A stretch of 15,853 bases of DNA from assembly GCA_036747335.1 (NCBI GenBank), contig DAIOCL010000058.1, positions 1 through 15,853 of the forward strand, written 5' to 3'. Made by a program: the position numbers and the translations under genes. Below are positions 1 to 7,604 of this stretch, piece by piece. The notes beneath the pieces are model-generated. The model did not search any database and was not told where the DNA came from. It was given only the letters and a program-made list of their open reading frames with translations. The DNA is from UBA4660 sp002405435 (GTDB lineage Bacteria > Bacteroidota > Bacteroidia > Flavobacteriales_D > Sanyastnellaceae). Positions within the stretch are counted from its first letter, which is position 1. Each line of letters starts with the position of its first letter.

Positions 1-538
1 AAAGTCCTTCGCCCGAAGGCGTGTGCACGCGCTGGTCGGCTTCAATTACCTCCCCCAGGCCATCGTTGAGTGCCATATCTATTTTAAAATAGCTCAATCC
101 GCGTCCTTCGGGTTGTTCGGCCATGATGGTTTCGGAGGCATCGAAATAGAACTCGTAGTCATCCATGGTAAAGAGGTAATAGACCCCCGGCTCACCTGGA
201 GCCTCAAGAACTACGGAGGTCTGCATGGCACTGTAGCCACCGCCCTCCACACCATTCATCTCGTACATGGATTCATTGTCTGCATTCCAAATGCTGCCGC
301 CCACGCCCAGTGTTTCGAATCCGCCGCCGTTGGAATAAAACAACAGGTTACCCGCAGGGTCGCAATAACTGGATGAACCTTCATAGGCGTTGATTAGGCT
401 GCCTGCCTGCTCCACCGGTTCACCGGAGGAGAAGTCAAGGGAATATTCAGTTCCGAAATGCCATACGTTGGCTTCCTTCTGAGCGAAAAAGACAGTGGGA
501 ATAAGGCCTATGGCCAAGATAACCGGAAAGGATTTCAT
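1..538 (-). CDS. Secreted WxFG-type protein, N-terminal part (cut by window edge)
   Basis: The reading frame is open from an ATG at 538 to the window edge, giving 179 codons; the C-terminus lies outside. Residues 1-20 (MKSFPVILAIGLIPTVFFAQ) form a clear Sec signal peptide. The mature start reads KEANVWHFGTEYSLDFSSG, followed by YEGSSSYCDPAGNLLFYSNG, which matches the N-terminus of large Bacteroidota extracellular proteins (W-x-F-G, LDF, then a 'DxxGNLLFY' repeat motif) that usually carry a T9SS or gliding-type sorting domain at the far end. That domain cannot be seen here, so T9SS export is an inference. Function is unknown; a cell-surface beta-propeller or adhesin-like protein is most likely. 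A -7 box lies 31 bases upstream of the ATG. The gene diverges from smpB. Confidence 0.75.
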   Translation of the reverse strand, partial: MKSFPVILAIGLIPTVFFAQKEANVWHFGTEYSLDFSSGEPVEQAGSLINAYEGSSSYCDPAGNLLFYSNGGGFETLGVGGSIWNADNESMYEMNGVEGGGYSAMQTSVVLEAPGEPGVYYLFTMDDYEFYFDASETIMAEQPEGRGLSYFKIDMALNDGLGEVIEADQRVHTPSGEGL

Positions 539-569
539 GCTACCTGCGTTTTTGAAGTTGATGACAATG

Positions 570-577
570 CGAATTTA
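570..577 (-). promoter_or_regulatory. -7 promoter box for the WxFG protein gene
   Basis: On the minus strand the bases read TAAATTCG, the Bacteroidota sigma -7 pattern TAnnTTTG with C at the seventh position. It sits 31 bases upstream of the ATG at 538. No convincing -33 TTG at the usual spacing is visible. Confidence 0.4.
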
Positions 578-624
578 CGCAACACGGCTTGCCTCTCAGC
601 AGGCAGTCAGGCGGCCATAATAGG

Positions 625-652
625 TTGAAAAGTCGCTGATGTCGTTTCTTTG
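625..652 (+). promoter_or_regulatory. Promoter of smpB (TTG - 17 bases - TTTCTTTG)
   Basis: A -33 TTG at 625-627 is followed, after 17 bases, by TTTCTTTG at 645-652, which matches TAnnTTTG at 7 of 8 bases. The predicted transcription start near 657-660 lies downstream of the ATG at 639, so it excludes that start and favours 669 for smpB. Confidence 0.5.
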
Positions 653-668
653 CAAATCCTCTCCGATA

Positions 669-1106
669 ATGTCACGCGAAATCACGAATAAAAAAGCCTC
701 ATTCAGGTATCACCTGCTGGAATCATTTACGGCGGGTATCGTGCTTTCGGGTTCAGAGATTAAGTCTATCCGGGCGGGCAAGGCCAATATCACAGATGCC
801 TATTGCAAGTGGATTAACGGAGAGTTTTATGTTATCAACCTGTACATAGCGCCTTACGAGAATGCCGGGTACAGCCAGCACAAGGAGCGAAGAGAACGCA
901 AGCTGTTGATGACGGTGCCTGAACTGCGCAAGCTTGACCGCAAGATGAAAGATGCCGGCGTGACCGTTATACCCACGCGGCTATTTATCAATAATAAGGG
1001 TTGGGCGAAACTTGACGTTTCGCTGGCAACAGGAAAAACGGCCGGCGACAAACGGATTTCGCAAAAGGAAAAGGACCTTAAAAGAGAGCGCGACCGGGGC
1101 GAATGA
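669..1106 (+). CDS. smpB: SsrA (tmRNA)-binding protein SmpB
   Basis: A 145-residue protein that binds tmRNA and delivers it to stalled ribosomes for trans-translation in the cytoplasm. It matches the SmpB fold along its length: NKKASFRYHLLESFTAGIVL, then SGSEIKSIRAGKANI (the 'GTEVKSLR.GK' core), YVINLYIAPYENAG, the ERKLLM helix start, VIPTRLFINNKGWAKLDVSLA and GKTAGDKR near the end. The C-terminal tail is basic (KEKDLKRERDRGE), as expected for the tail that enters the mRNA channel. An ATG 30 bases upstream (639) is in frame, but its extra ten residues are not SmpB-like and the promoter box overlaps it. The stop is 2 bases from the stop of the convergent gene. No tmRNA gene was noticed in the window. 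Confidence 0.95.
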   Translation: MSREITNKKASFRYHLLESFTAGIVLSGSEIKSIRAGKANITDAYCKWINGEFYVINLYIAPYENAGYSQHKERRERKLLMTVPELRKLDRKMKDAGVTVIPTRLFINNKGWAKLDVSLATGKTAGDKRISQKEKDLKRERDRGE

Positions 1107-1108
1107 CC

Positions 1109-1660
1109 TCAGGCCACATCAGCTACCACGCGGTATCTTTCGTTAAATACTTCCCAGTCCCAAAGAAAATTTTTCATAATCTCATCGAGGTTTTTCAAGA
1201 AGATCGGATTAGGCGTATTCATCGCCCGGAAGTACTCGTTTTGGAATTCGTTAAGTCCATATTTGAAAAACACCCCCTTGGACATGGCATAGAGCACATT
1301 TTTTGACGGGTGATTTACCCTGGACATAAAATCGCGGTATTCCTTGATTTTCTGTTCGCATGCGGCCTCCGACATTTCATAGACGGGTGCCAGTTTACGC
1401 ACGGCGCACTGCATAATTTCGCGTTCTTCTCCACCTTGAAAGTACGGGGGCATGTACGCAAAATTTCCCGCAGCGATAACCATCAGAAATTTGCCGTAAT
1501 CCTTGCCATCAACCTTCGGGTTGCGCTCAAATTCCGGGCTATCGTTGATGAATCCGGCCACATCAGGGAAACTCTGTTCGGCTGAATCGACAAGGTTGTG
1601 TACAAGTGCCTGTGCGACCTTGTCGGCACTGAGTTTCTTTTTTCCGAAGATTGCCAGCAT
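1109..1660 (-). CDS. Conserved helical protein of unknown function
   Basis: A 183-residue protein with no signal peptide and no membrane segment, probably cytoplasmic and mostly alpha-helical. I do not recognise a named domain. The tail is rich in conserved-looking aromatic and charged residues (RVNHPSKNVLYAMSKGVF, MNTPNPIFLKNLDEI, FLWDWEVFNERY), the look of an orphan Bacteroidota family. I chose the ATG at 1660 because the following MLAIFGKKKLSADKVAQ is a natural N-terminus; the frame stays open to 1750, but the upstream residues are low-complexity and overlap the promoter box. It is convergent with smpB and divergent from pyrD. No neighbour suggests a role. Confidence 0.75.
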   Translation of the reverse strand: MLAIFGKKKLSADKVAQALVHNLVDSAEQSFPDVAGFINDSPEFERNPKVDGKDYGKFLMVIAAGNFAYMPPYFQGGEEREIMQCAVRKLAPVYEMSEAACEQKIKEYRDFMSRVNHPSKNVLYAMSKGVFFKYGLNEFQNEYFRAMNTPNPIFLKNLDEIMKNFLWDWEVFNERYRVVADVA

Positions 1661-1702
1661 AGCGTGATTTAATGTTCTGACTGAGCTGCGTTGACCGCTC
1701 TT

Positions 1703-1710
1703 CAAAAGTA
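1703..1710 (-). promoter_or_regulatory. -7 promoter box for the 1660 gene
   Basis: The minus strand reads TACTTTTG, a perfect match to TAnnTTTG, 42 bases upstream of the ATG at 1660. An A/T-rich run (plus-strand T-tract at about 1711-1717) lies just upstream of it. Confidence 0.45.
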
Positions 1711-1732
1711 TTTTTTTACGGGACAGCGATTG

Positions 1733-1748
1733 GTGCGTGACAACGCAC
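1733..1748. other. Perfect inverted repeat in the divergent 1660/pyrD spacer
   Basis: GTGCGT at 1733-1738 and ACGCAC at 1743-1748 form a 6-bp inverted repeat around GACA. It sits upstream of both divergent promoters and could be an operator or chance; no function can be assigned. Confidence 0.25.
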
Positions 1749-1804
1749 AAGTATCAACAGAGTTTTCAACGGCATAACCATCGCGTAATACACGGGCAGG
1801 CTGC

Positions 1805-1812
1805 TATTTTCG
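1805..1812 (+). promoter_or_regulatory. -7 promoter box of pyrD, 6 bases from the ATG
   Basis: TATTTTCG matches TAnnTTYG and is followed by CCGCGT and then the pyrD ATG at 1819. With a transcription start a few bases after the box, the mRNA would be leaderless or nearly so. Confidence 0.5.
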
Positions 1813-1818
1813 CCGCGT

Positions 1819-2868
1819 ATGTATGGACTGATCCGCAGAATCCTCTTTATGTGCGAGGCCGAACGGGCGCACTACACCGCCATGCGCCTGCTGGTGATCC
1901 TGTGTCGCATACCCGGTGCCAGCGCACTACTCAGGGCCATGTGGCGTCCTGCGCGAGAGGAAGATTCGTGCGAATTGATGGGGCTTCGTTTTCCCAACCG
2001 TGTTGGGCTGGCGGCCGGATTTGACAAGGATGCGCGCTGGGTGGAAGAACTTGCCTGTCTTGGTTTTGGCCATATTGAAGTGGGCACGGTACCACCCGAG
2101 CCTCAGCCGGGCAATGACAAACCCCGGCGTTTCCGGCTGAAAAAAGACCGCGCACTGATCAACCGCATGGGCTTCAACAACCGCGGGGTTGAGCAGATGA
2201 GGCGCAGGCTTCAGCGCCGCAAACCCGGCGGACCGGTGATTGGCGGTAACCTCGGAAAAAACAAATGGACACCCAATGAAGAGGCGCACCTCGACTACAT
2301 CCGGAGTTTTCATGCCCTTTTAGATGTGGTAGATTATTTTGCCGTCAATGTATCGTCGCCCAATACGCCGGGTTTACGGGCCCTGCAGGATAAGGAGCCA
2401 CTGACGCGGTTGCTGAATGGACTGCAGGAACTGAACCGTAAGAAGCCCACGCCGAAACCCATCTTACTGAAGATTGCGCCTGACCTCAATGAGGCTCAGC
2501 TTGACGACATCCTCGAGATTGTTGCATCCACGGGTATTTCCGGCATTATTGCCACCAATACCACGCTCAGCCGCGAAGGCCTGCGCTCTGACCCAGCCCT
2601 GGCGGCAGAAGCCGGGGGACTAAGCGGAGCCCCGCTGACCCGGCGAAGCACTGAAATCATTGCGTACCTGGTACAGCACCGCACAAAGCCCTTCGTCATC
2701 ATTGGTGCCGGCGGGGTAGACTCAGCAGAAACGGCTGCGCAGAAACTGGCTGCGGGCGCTGACCTCGTGCAGTTGTACACCGGATTCATCTACCGCGGAC
2801 CCTCGCTGGCCGGCAACATCGTCAGGGGGCTAAGGACCCGTTACAGTTCAGACAGGCGGAAAAACTGA
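1819..2868 (+). CDS. pyrD: Dihydroorotate dehydrogenase (quinone), class 2
   Basis: A 349-residue flavoprotein that oxidises dihydroorotate to orotate in pyrimidine synthesis, passing electrons to membrane quinone. The N-terminal roughly 45 residues (MYGLIRRILF..., AMRLLVILCRI) are the membrane-associating helices typical of class 2. Motifs in order: VGLAAGFDKD (63-71), HIEVGTVPPEPQPGNDKP (85-102), NRMGFNN (115-121), NVSSPNTPGLR (177-187, with the catalytic Ser at 180 by analogy with E. coli Ser175), LLKIAPDL (216-223), TNTT (246-249) and the phosphate-binding IIGAGGV (294-300). The second motif normally reads GTVTP; here Thr is replaced by Pro92, a mild departure. The start is fixed by the promoter box 6 bases upstream. 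The 3' end overlaps the convergent MBL hydrolase gene by 28 bases. Confidence 0.96.
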   Translation: MYGLIRRILFMCEAERAHYTAMRLLVILCRIPGASALLRAMWRPAREEDSCELMGLRFPNRVGLAAGFDKDARWVEELACLGFGHIEVGTVPPEPQPGNDKPRRFRLKKDRALINRMGFNNRGVEQMRRRLQRRKPGGPVIGGNLGKNKWTPNEEAHLDYIRSFHALLDVVDYFAVNVSSPNTPGLRALQDKEPLTRLLNGLQELNRKKPTPKPILLKIAPDLNEAQLDDILEIVASTGISGIIATNTTLSREGLRSDPALAAEAGGLSGAPLTRRSTEIIAYLVQHRTKPFVIIGAGGVDSAETAAQKLAAGADLVQLYTGFIYRGPSLAGNIVRGLRTRYSSDRRKN

Positions 2869-3692
2869 TCAGCCCGCACGCCTTTTTCAGTTTGCATGAG
2901 CGTGCAGCATTCATAGACGGGGTCATGTTCAAAAAACAGCACCCAGTTTTCTGCGGCGGCCTGCTCGAGAAGACGTGCTTTTTCCGACAGTGTAATCAGC
3001 GGACGGGTATCGTAACCCATCACGTAGGGCAGCGGTATATGGCCGGCCGAGGGAATGAGGTCTGCCATAAACACCAATGTCCTCCCTTTGTAACGCAACA
3101 CGGGAAGCATCATGCTGTCGGTATGTCCGTCAACGAAAATTACCTCAAATCCGGGACCATCGGCTACCATAGCTTTTTCAGCGCGCGCCACCATGCTGAG
3201 TTGACCGCTTTGGTGAATGGGCTGAATGTTTTCTGACAAAAAACTCGCCTTCTCGCGGGGATTGGGCGCTGTGGCCCATTGCCAGTGGCGCTCGTTGCTC
3301 CAGAAACGTGCGACAGGAAAAGCTGGTTCATAGGCCTCACGCGCCGCATTGTAGCGGATGGCTCCTCCGCAATGGTCAAAATGCAGGTGGGTGAGGAAAA
3401 CATCTGTGACCTCACTGCGGTCAAAGCCAAGCTGTCTGAGGGATCCGTCGAGGGACGCTTCTCCGTGAAGGTAATAATGAGAAAAAAACTTAGCGCTCTG
3501 TTTGGTGCCGATTCCCGTGTCCACGAGGGTGAGCCTGTCCGCTGTTTCGACAAGCAGGCAGCGCATGGCCCACGTGCACATATTGCGCTCATCAGCGGGG
3601 TTTGATTGCTGCCAGATGGTTTTGGGCACTACCCCAAACATGGCGCCTCCGTCAAGCTTAAAAAATCCGGTTTCGATGGTATAGAGTTTCAT
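2841..3692 (-). CDS. MBL-fold metallo-hydrolase (lactonase-like)
   Basis: A 283-residue metallo-beta-lactamase-fold hydrolase with no signal peptide. The zinc ligands are all present: THLHFDH (His102, His104, Asp106, His107), His190 in VDGHTDSM, Asp211 in MADLIPS and His256 in FEHDP. LVDTGIGTK at 57-64 is the first conserved loop. The layout and length resemble the AHL-lactonase/YtnP-like branch, but the substrate cannot be read from sequence; lactone, thioester or other ester hydrolysis are all possible. The ATG at 3692 was chosen because MKLYTIETGFFKLDGGAMFG is the family-like start, a purine-rich AAGGAAAA lies just upstream and a -7 box lies 23 bases upstream; the frame is open further to 3866 without family similarity. 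It diverges from purB. Confidence 0.88.
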   Translation of the reverse strand: MKLYTIETGFFKLDGGAMFGVVPKTIWQQSNPADERNMCTWAMRCLLVETADRLTLVDTGIGTKQSAKFFSHYYLHGEASLDGSLRQLGFDRSEVTDVFLTHLHFDHCGGAIRYNAAREAYEPAFPVARFWSNERHWQWATAPNPREKASFLSENIQPIHQSGQLSMVARAEKAMVADGPGFEVIFVDGHTDSMMLPVLRYKGRTLVFMADLIPSAGHIPLPYVMGYDTRPLITLSEKARLLEQAAAENWVLFFEHDPVYECCTLMQTEKGVRADQFFRLSEL

Positions 3693-3715
3693 GCGTTTTT
3701 CCTTTTGACCTGTGC

Positions 3716-3723
3716 CAAAGATA
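3716..3723 (-). promoter_or_regulatory. -7 promoter box of the MBL hydrolase gene
   Basis: The minus strand reads TATCTTTG, a perfect TAnnTTTG, ending 23 bases before the ATG at 3692. The short leader contains AAGGAAAA, one of the very few Shine-Dalgarno-like sites in the window. Confidence 0.45.
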
Positions 3724-3758
3724 TTTTGTCCGGTGCCGTCATGCCGTCCGTAATTTCG
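3724..3758 (+). promoter_or_regulatory. Promoter of purB (TTTTG - 22 bases - TAATTTCG)
   Basis: A -33-like TTTTG at 3724-3728 is followed after 22 bases by TAATTTCG at 3751-3758. Transcription would start around 3763-3766, giving a leader of about 40 bases before the purB ATG at 3803, and would drive the downstream exporter gene too. Confidence 0.45.
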
Positions 3759-3765
3759 CGCTTTT

Positions 3766-3786
3766 CCGATGGTACAGTGCCATCGG
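3766..3786 (+). promoter_or_regulatory. 5' hairpin in the purB leader
   Basis: CCGATGG (3766-3772) and CCATCGG (3780-3786) are perfect 7-bp complements around the 7-base loop TACAGTG. The hairpin would sit at the very 5' end of the predicted purB mRNA, 16 bases before the start codon. It may stabilise the mRNA, be an operator, or bind a regulator; no T-tract follows, so it is not a terminator. Confidence 0.4.
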
Positions 3787-3802
3787 CTTGCACCGATACC
3801 CC

Positions 3803-5176
3803 ATGCAACTGAATACGCTGAAAGCCATCTCTCCGGTTGACGGCCGCTACCGCAGCCAGGCAGCACCCCTATCAGAATATTTTTCAGAGCACGCGCTCAT
3901 CGCTTACCGGTTGTGGGTAGAAGTTGAATATTTCATCGCCCTGTGCGAGATACCCCTTCCTGAACTAAGCGGCGTTCAGCCTGGTGACTTCGGGAAACTA
4001 CGCAACATCTGCGAGGCATTTTCAGAGGCTGACGCATTGCACATTAAGGAAATAGAAAAAACCACCAACCACGATGTGAAGGCTGTGGAATATTTCCTGA
4101 AAGAAAAATTCACTACCCTCGGACTTGATGAGTACCGTGAGTTTATTCACTTCGGACTGACTTCGCAGGACATCAACAATACGGCTATTCCCGCATCCCT
4201 GCGCGACGCAATCGAAGACGTGGTCATCCCACAGGTGGATGCCATACTGGGCATACTCGTCGACATGAGCAGGGCCTGGAAAGACATTCCGCTGCTGGCA
4301 CGCACACACGGACAGCCGGCCTCTCCTACTGTGCTGGGCAAGGAAATCTATGTATTTGTCGAGCGGCTCGATGAACAACTCGAGCGGCTGGAAGAAATTC
4401 CCATGTGTGGCAAATTCGGCGGCGCCACCGGAAATTTCAACGCCCACCATGTTGCCTATCCGGAAATTGACTGGGTGACCTTTGCGAACAAATTCGTTTT
4501 TGAAAAGCTGGAACTTACACGTTCCATCTTTACCACGCAGATTGAGCATTACGACAACATGGCAGCCGTTTTCGATGCACTGAAAAGGCTCAATACCGTG
4601 CTGATCGACCTTTGCCGGGATATGTGGACCTATGTATCGCTGGACTACTTCAGGCAGAAAGTGAAAGAACACGAGGTGGGCAGCAGTGCGATGCCGCACA
4701 AGGTAAACCCTATTGATTTTGAGAATGCGGAAGGAAATCTCGGACTGGCCAACGCCCTGTTTGAGCACCTGGCCGCAAAACTCCCGGTATCGCGCCTGCA
4801 GCGTGACCTCACCGACAGCACTGTATTGCGAAATACAGGCGTACCGGTAGCCCACATGCTGATCGCACTCAACTCGGTGGAAAAGGGACTGACCAAACTG
4901 GAACTCAACAACGAAAAAATTACTGCCGACCTCGAGGCCAACTGGGCTGTGGTGGCAGAGGCCATTCAGACCATCCTGCGCCGTCACCGTTTTGCCGGAG
5001 CCTATGAGGCACTCAAAGCCTTCTCAAGAGGCAAGGGTCCCCTCACACGCACCGACATTCACGGTTTTATCGATTCCCTTGATGTGGATGCCTCGCTCAA
5101 AACGCGCATGAAAGAAATCACCCCATTCAACTATACGGGCATTGACATTCTTTCTGCCGAACTCGAAGGCATGTAA
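3803..5176 (+). CDS. purB: Adenylosuccinate lyase
   Basis: A 457-residue lyase of the fumarase/aspartase superfamily. It splits SAICAR to AICAR and adenylosuccinate to AMP, both with release of fumarate, in cytoplasmic purine synthesis. Motifs: ISPVDGRYR (9-17), TSQDINNTA (120-128), RTHGQPAS with the general-acid His169 (inferred from PurB homologues), and the flexible signature loop GSSAMPHKVNP at 293-303, which carries the catalytic serine. Length matches the family. I chose the ATG at 3803 because MQLNTLKAISPVDGRYR is the usual N-terminus; an in-frame ATG at 3788 lies in the leader just after the hairpin and would add only MHRYP. The stop is 18 bases before the exporter gene, suggesting one transcript. 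Confidence 0.96.
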   Translation: MQLNTLKAISPVDGRYRSQAAPLSEYFSEHALIAYRLWVEVEYFIALCEIPLPELSGVQPGDFGKLRNICEAFSEADALHIKEIEKTTNHDVKAVEYFLKEKFTTLGLDEYREFIHFGLTSQDINNTAIPASLRDAIEDVVIPQVDAILGILVDMSRAWKDIPLLARTHGQPASPTVLGKEIYVFVERLDEQLERLEEIPMCGKFGGATGNFNAHHVAYPEIDWVTFANKFVFEKLELTRSIFTTQIEHYDNMAAVFDALKRLNTVLIDLCRDMWTYVSLDYFRQKVKEHEVGSSAMPHKVNPIDFENAEGNLGLANALFEHLAAKLPVSRLQRDLTDSTVLRNTGVPVAHMLIALNSVEKGLTKLELNNEKITADLEANWAVVAEAIQTILRRHRFAGAYEALKAFSRGKGPLTRTDIHGFIDSLDVDASLKTRMKEITPFNYTGIDILSAELEGM

Positions 5177-5194
5177 CCCGCTGATGGCTGGCCG

Positions 5195-7006
5195 ATGAAG
5201 AAATTCAGGATTATTTTCGGATTGGTCAGGGGCTTTAAGAAAAGGCTCATTTCCAATTTTGTCTTTAACATCCTCAACGCTATATTCTCGCTGTTCACCT
5301 TCGCAGCGCTGGTTCCCTTTCTCCAAATTCTCTTCCGCACCGAGGATGCAACCAAGTCGGTGAAGGGTGGGGTTATTAACCGGATGTGGCAAGACTTCAG
5401 TGTTAGCATAGGCCATTTTGTGGATACGTACGGCCAGGTCAACGCGCTGGTGCTGATGTGCAGTGCCATCGTGTTGCTGGCCCTGCTCAAGAACCTGGTC
5501 AATTACCTTTCCCTGCTGAGCATTGCCCATATCCGCTCTGCTGTAAGCAGCGACCTCCGCTCGCGGCTTTATGCACGAATACTCGAACTGCCCTTAGCCT
5601 TTTTCACCAACGAGCGCAAGGGCGACCTGATTTCCAGAATGACCAACGACCTGATGGAAGTGGAGTTCAGCGTCATCGGCACACTCGAGGCGCTGCTCAA
5701 ATCGCCGGTCATGGTGCTCATTTCACTCGTAACCCTCTTTGGGCTGAGCTGGAAACTTACACTCTTTTCCCTTGTGTTTCTGCCACTGAGCGGTTTCCTG
5801 ATCTCCCGCATCGCCAAGTCGCTGAAAAATGCAGCCAAGCGCGGCAAAGGCACCCTGGGCAACCTGATCAGCCTGATCGAAGAAACACTGACGGGCAACC
5901 GCATCATCAAGGTGTTTAATGCAGAACAGTCATTTACCGAAAAATTCGAAAAACAAAATAAAGCCTACTTCCGTCTCATGACGCGTCTTTACAGACGCGA
6001 ATACCTTTCTTCTCCCATGAGTGAGTTTATCTCGCTGGTGGTTATCTCCATACTCCTTTTTGCCGGAGGTCGTATTGTGCTGGCTGGAGAACTCGACGGC
6101 AAGTTGCTCATTTTCTATCTCGTTGTGTTTTCCCAGATTATTCAACCCGCGCGCGCCTTCAGCGACGCCATATTCAAAATCAATAAAGGCGTGGCTTCGC
6201 TGGAGAGGGTAAACGAGATTCTGCATGCCGAAGTAACGGTTAAAGACAAGCCCGATGCAAGGCCGCTTGCTGCCTTCAATGATGCCATTGAGTTCCGCAA
6301 CGTCACCTTCGGTTATTATGGAGATCCGGTGATTCGCGATTTCAACCTCACACTGAAAAAAGGGCAAACCGTTGCGCTGGTTGGTCCTTCAGGAAGCGGA
6401 AAGAGCACCCTGGCTTCGTTGCTGGCGCGGTTCTATGACCCTATTTCCGGCGATGTGCTGCTTGACGGCCATCCGCTCAGCGGTTACCATGTGCAGGATG
6501 TGCGCGCGTTGTTGGGCTTCGTATCGCAGGATGCCATTCTGTTTAACGACAGCGTGCGCAACAACATTGCGCTGGGCCAGTCTTCGATTGATGAAGCGCG
6601 TATCCTGCAGAGTGCGCGCATTGCCAATGCCATGGAGTTTATAGATCGGCTCGAGGGAACGTTTGATTACAACATCGGCGATGGCGGTAACAAGCTCTCC
6701 GGCGGCCAAAAACACCGGCTGGCCATCGCGCGGGCGGAGTACAAGCATCCTCCTATACTAATCCTCGACGAAGCCACCTCGGCGCTCGATACCCAAAGCG
6801 AAAAGTTGGTGCAGGAAGCCATCTACAAGCTCATGGAAAACCGCACCTCGCTGGTTATTGCCCACCGCCTTTCTACCATACGCAAAGCAGACCTGATTGC
6901 TGTGGTTGAGCATGGCAGACTGGTTCAATCAGGCACCCACGAATCACTCATGGCCACGCCGGGGCTCTACAGAAATCTCGTAGAGATGCAGACATTCGGC
7001 ACCTGA
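5195..7006 (+). CDS. MsbA-like ABC exporter (fused permease and ATPase)
   Basis: A 603-residue half-transporter that should work as a homodimer in the inner membrane. The N-terminal roughly 340 residues form the type-1 exporter membrane domain, with hydrophobic segments near 22-47, 83-110, 163-205 and 275-320. The ATPase domain follows: Walker A GPSGSGKST (397-405), Q-loop Gln445, signature LSGGQ (501-505), Walker B ILILDE (521-526), D-loop SALD and switch His557. All catalytic residues are intact. The best guess is a lipid-A or lipid flippase of the MsbA type, but multidrug or peptide export cannot be excluded from sequence. It lies 18 bases after purB with no promoter box between, so co-transcription is likely although the functions are unrelated. 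Confidence 0.9.
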   Translation: MKKFRIIFGLVRGFKKRLISNFVFNILNAIFSLFTFAALVPFLQILFRTEDATKSVKGGVINRMWQDFSVSIGHFVDTYGQVNALVLMCSAIVLLALLKNLVNYLSLLSIAHIRSAVSSDLRSRLYARILELPLAFFTNERKGDLISRMTNDLMEVEFSVIGTLEALLKSPVMVLISLVTLFGLSWKLTLFSLVFLPLSGFLISRIAKSLKNAAKRGKGTLGNLISLIEETLTGNRIIKVFNAEQSFTEKFEKQNKAYFRLMTRLYRREYLSSPMSEFISLVVISILLFAGGRIVLAGELDGKLLIFYLVVFSQIIQPARAFSDAIFKINKGVASLERVNEILHAEVTVKDKPDARPLAAFNDAIEFRNVTFGYYGDPVIRDFNLTLKKGQTVALVGPSGSGKSTLASLLARFYDPISGDVLLDGHPLSGYHVQDVRALLGFVSQDAILFNDSVRNNIALGQSSIDEARILQSARIANAMEFIDRLEGTFDYNIGDGGNKLSGGQKHRLAIARAEYKHPPILILDEATSALDTQSEKLVQEAIYKLMENRTSLVIAHRLSTIRKADLIAVVEHGRLVQSGTHESLMATPGLYRNLVEMQTFGT

Positions 7007-7058
7007 GGCCACAAGACCGGCAGGGTGCAGGTTGGCGGGCAACCGAAAGCGTACAGGC

Positions 7059-7445
7059 CTAACGGATAAAAAAATACGCCCAGATACTCCGACTGAGGCG
7101 AAACATGTAAGGAAACAAAAGCAGGGTCGCCGCTATTCCCACTGCAATGAACAGGGTCGGATGTGTGCTAAAACCAAAGTCGATCCATTCCAGGGCATCC
7201 ATCACACGCAGCATGACAAAAAGCGAAAACCACATGATGATGGTAAGGGCCCACGCCACATAAGCCGCCCCGAAATAGAAGCCGGGTTCGGGCTTCAGGT
7301 TGGTATGACAGACTTCGCAGGTCTGTTTCATGTCGCCTAACTTGTTTAAGGTATAGAGGGAAGGGTTGGTATACAGGCTGGTGCGGCGGCAATGCGGACA
7401 CTTAAACTTCAGAGCACTGAGCAGGGTATTCTCCTTGTTTGACAT
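7059..7445 (-). CDS. DUF983 family small membrane protein
   Basis: A 128-residue protein with a zinc-ribbon-like head and two membrane helices. The head carries CPHC (Cys16, Cys19) and CEVC (Cys43, Cys46), spaced to bind one metal ion. Hydrophobic segments lie near residues 57-79 and 96-116. This is the DUF983 architecture, common in Bacteroidota and proteobacteria and of unknown function. The ATG at 7445 is fixed by a -7 box 6 bases upstream; the frame is open further to 7610, but those residues overlap the divergent promoter region. It is convergent with the exporter gene (52 bases between stops) and divergent from the radical SAM gene. Confidence 0.88.
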   Translation of the reverse strand: MSNKENTLLSALKFKCPHCRRTSLYTNPSLYTLNKLGDMKQTCEVCHTNLKPEPGFYFGAAYVAWALTIIMWFSLFVMLRVMDALEWIDFGFSTHPTLFIAVGIAATLLLFPYMFRLSRSIWAYFFIR

Positions 7446-7451
7446 AGGCGG

Positions 7452-7459
7452 CAAAATTC
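7452..7459 (-). promoter_or_regulatory. -7 promoter box of the DUF983 gene, 6 bases from the ATG
   Basis: The minus strand reads GAATTTTG (7 of 8 to TAnnTTTG), then CCGCCT, then ATG. The geometry is the same as at pyrD and at the binding-protein gene, and implies a leaderless or near-leaderless mRNA. Confidence 0.45.
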
Positions 7460-7583
7460 GCCAAGTGCAGCCACCATGGAGGTAACACAGGTCACCAAAC
7501 CTGCTTTCATCGGTTTTAAGGGTCATAAACGCCTTTTGAGCCAACACCCGTGCAGCCATTGTGTTTTGCAAACCTTTATTGCT

Positions 7584-7591
7584 GTTCTTTG
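7584..7591 (+). promoter_or_regulatory. Possible -7 box of the radical SAM gene
   Basis: GTTCTTTG resembles TAnnTTTG at 6 of 8 bases, with a TTTTG at 7564-7568 (15 bases before it, slightly short spacing). It lies 13 bases before the GTG at 7605 and argues against the upstream ATG at 7476. Confidence 0.3.
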
Positions 7592-7604
7592 TGCTCCCAA
7601 GAAA

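Noticed and set aside
23..376. Plus-strand open frame opposite the WxFG protein
   Set aside because: The minus strand gives a signal peptide and family motifs; the plus frame has neither.
590..605. TGCCT/AGGCA inverted repeat upstream of smpB
   Set aside because: The stem is only 5 base pairs and lies upstream of the promoter, with no supporting context.
639..668. Upstream ATG start for smpB
   Set aside because: It overlaps the predicted -7 box and adds ten residues unlike any SmpB N-terminus.
4022..4987. Long open frame of 321 codons on the minus strand inside purB
   Set aside because: It is fully antisense to the well-supported purB, its translation shows no recognisable domain, and it is rich in His/Cys/Gln/Val as expected from the reverse complement of a GC-rich gene.
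7030..7044. GGTTG/CAACC hairpin between the exporter and DUF983 stops as a terminator
   Set aside because: It has only 5 base pairs and no T-tract on either strand.
7476..7604. ATG at 7476 as start of the radical SAM protein
   Set aside because: The added 43 residues do not resemble the family and lie over the divergent promoter region. It is not fully excluded, because the preferred starts are GTG.
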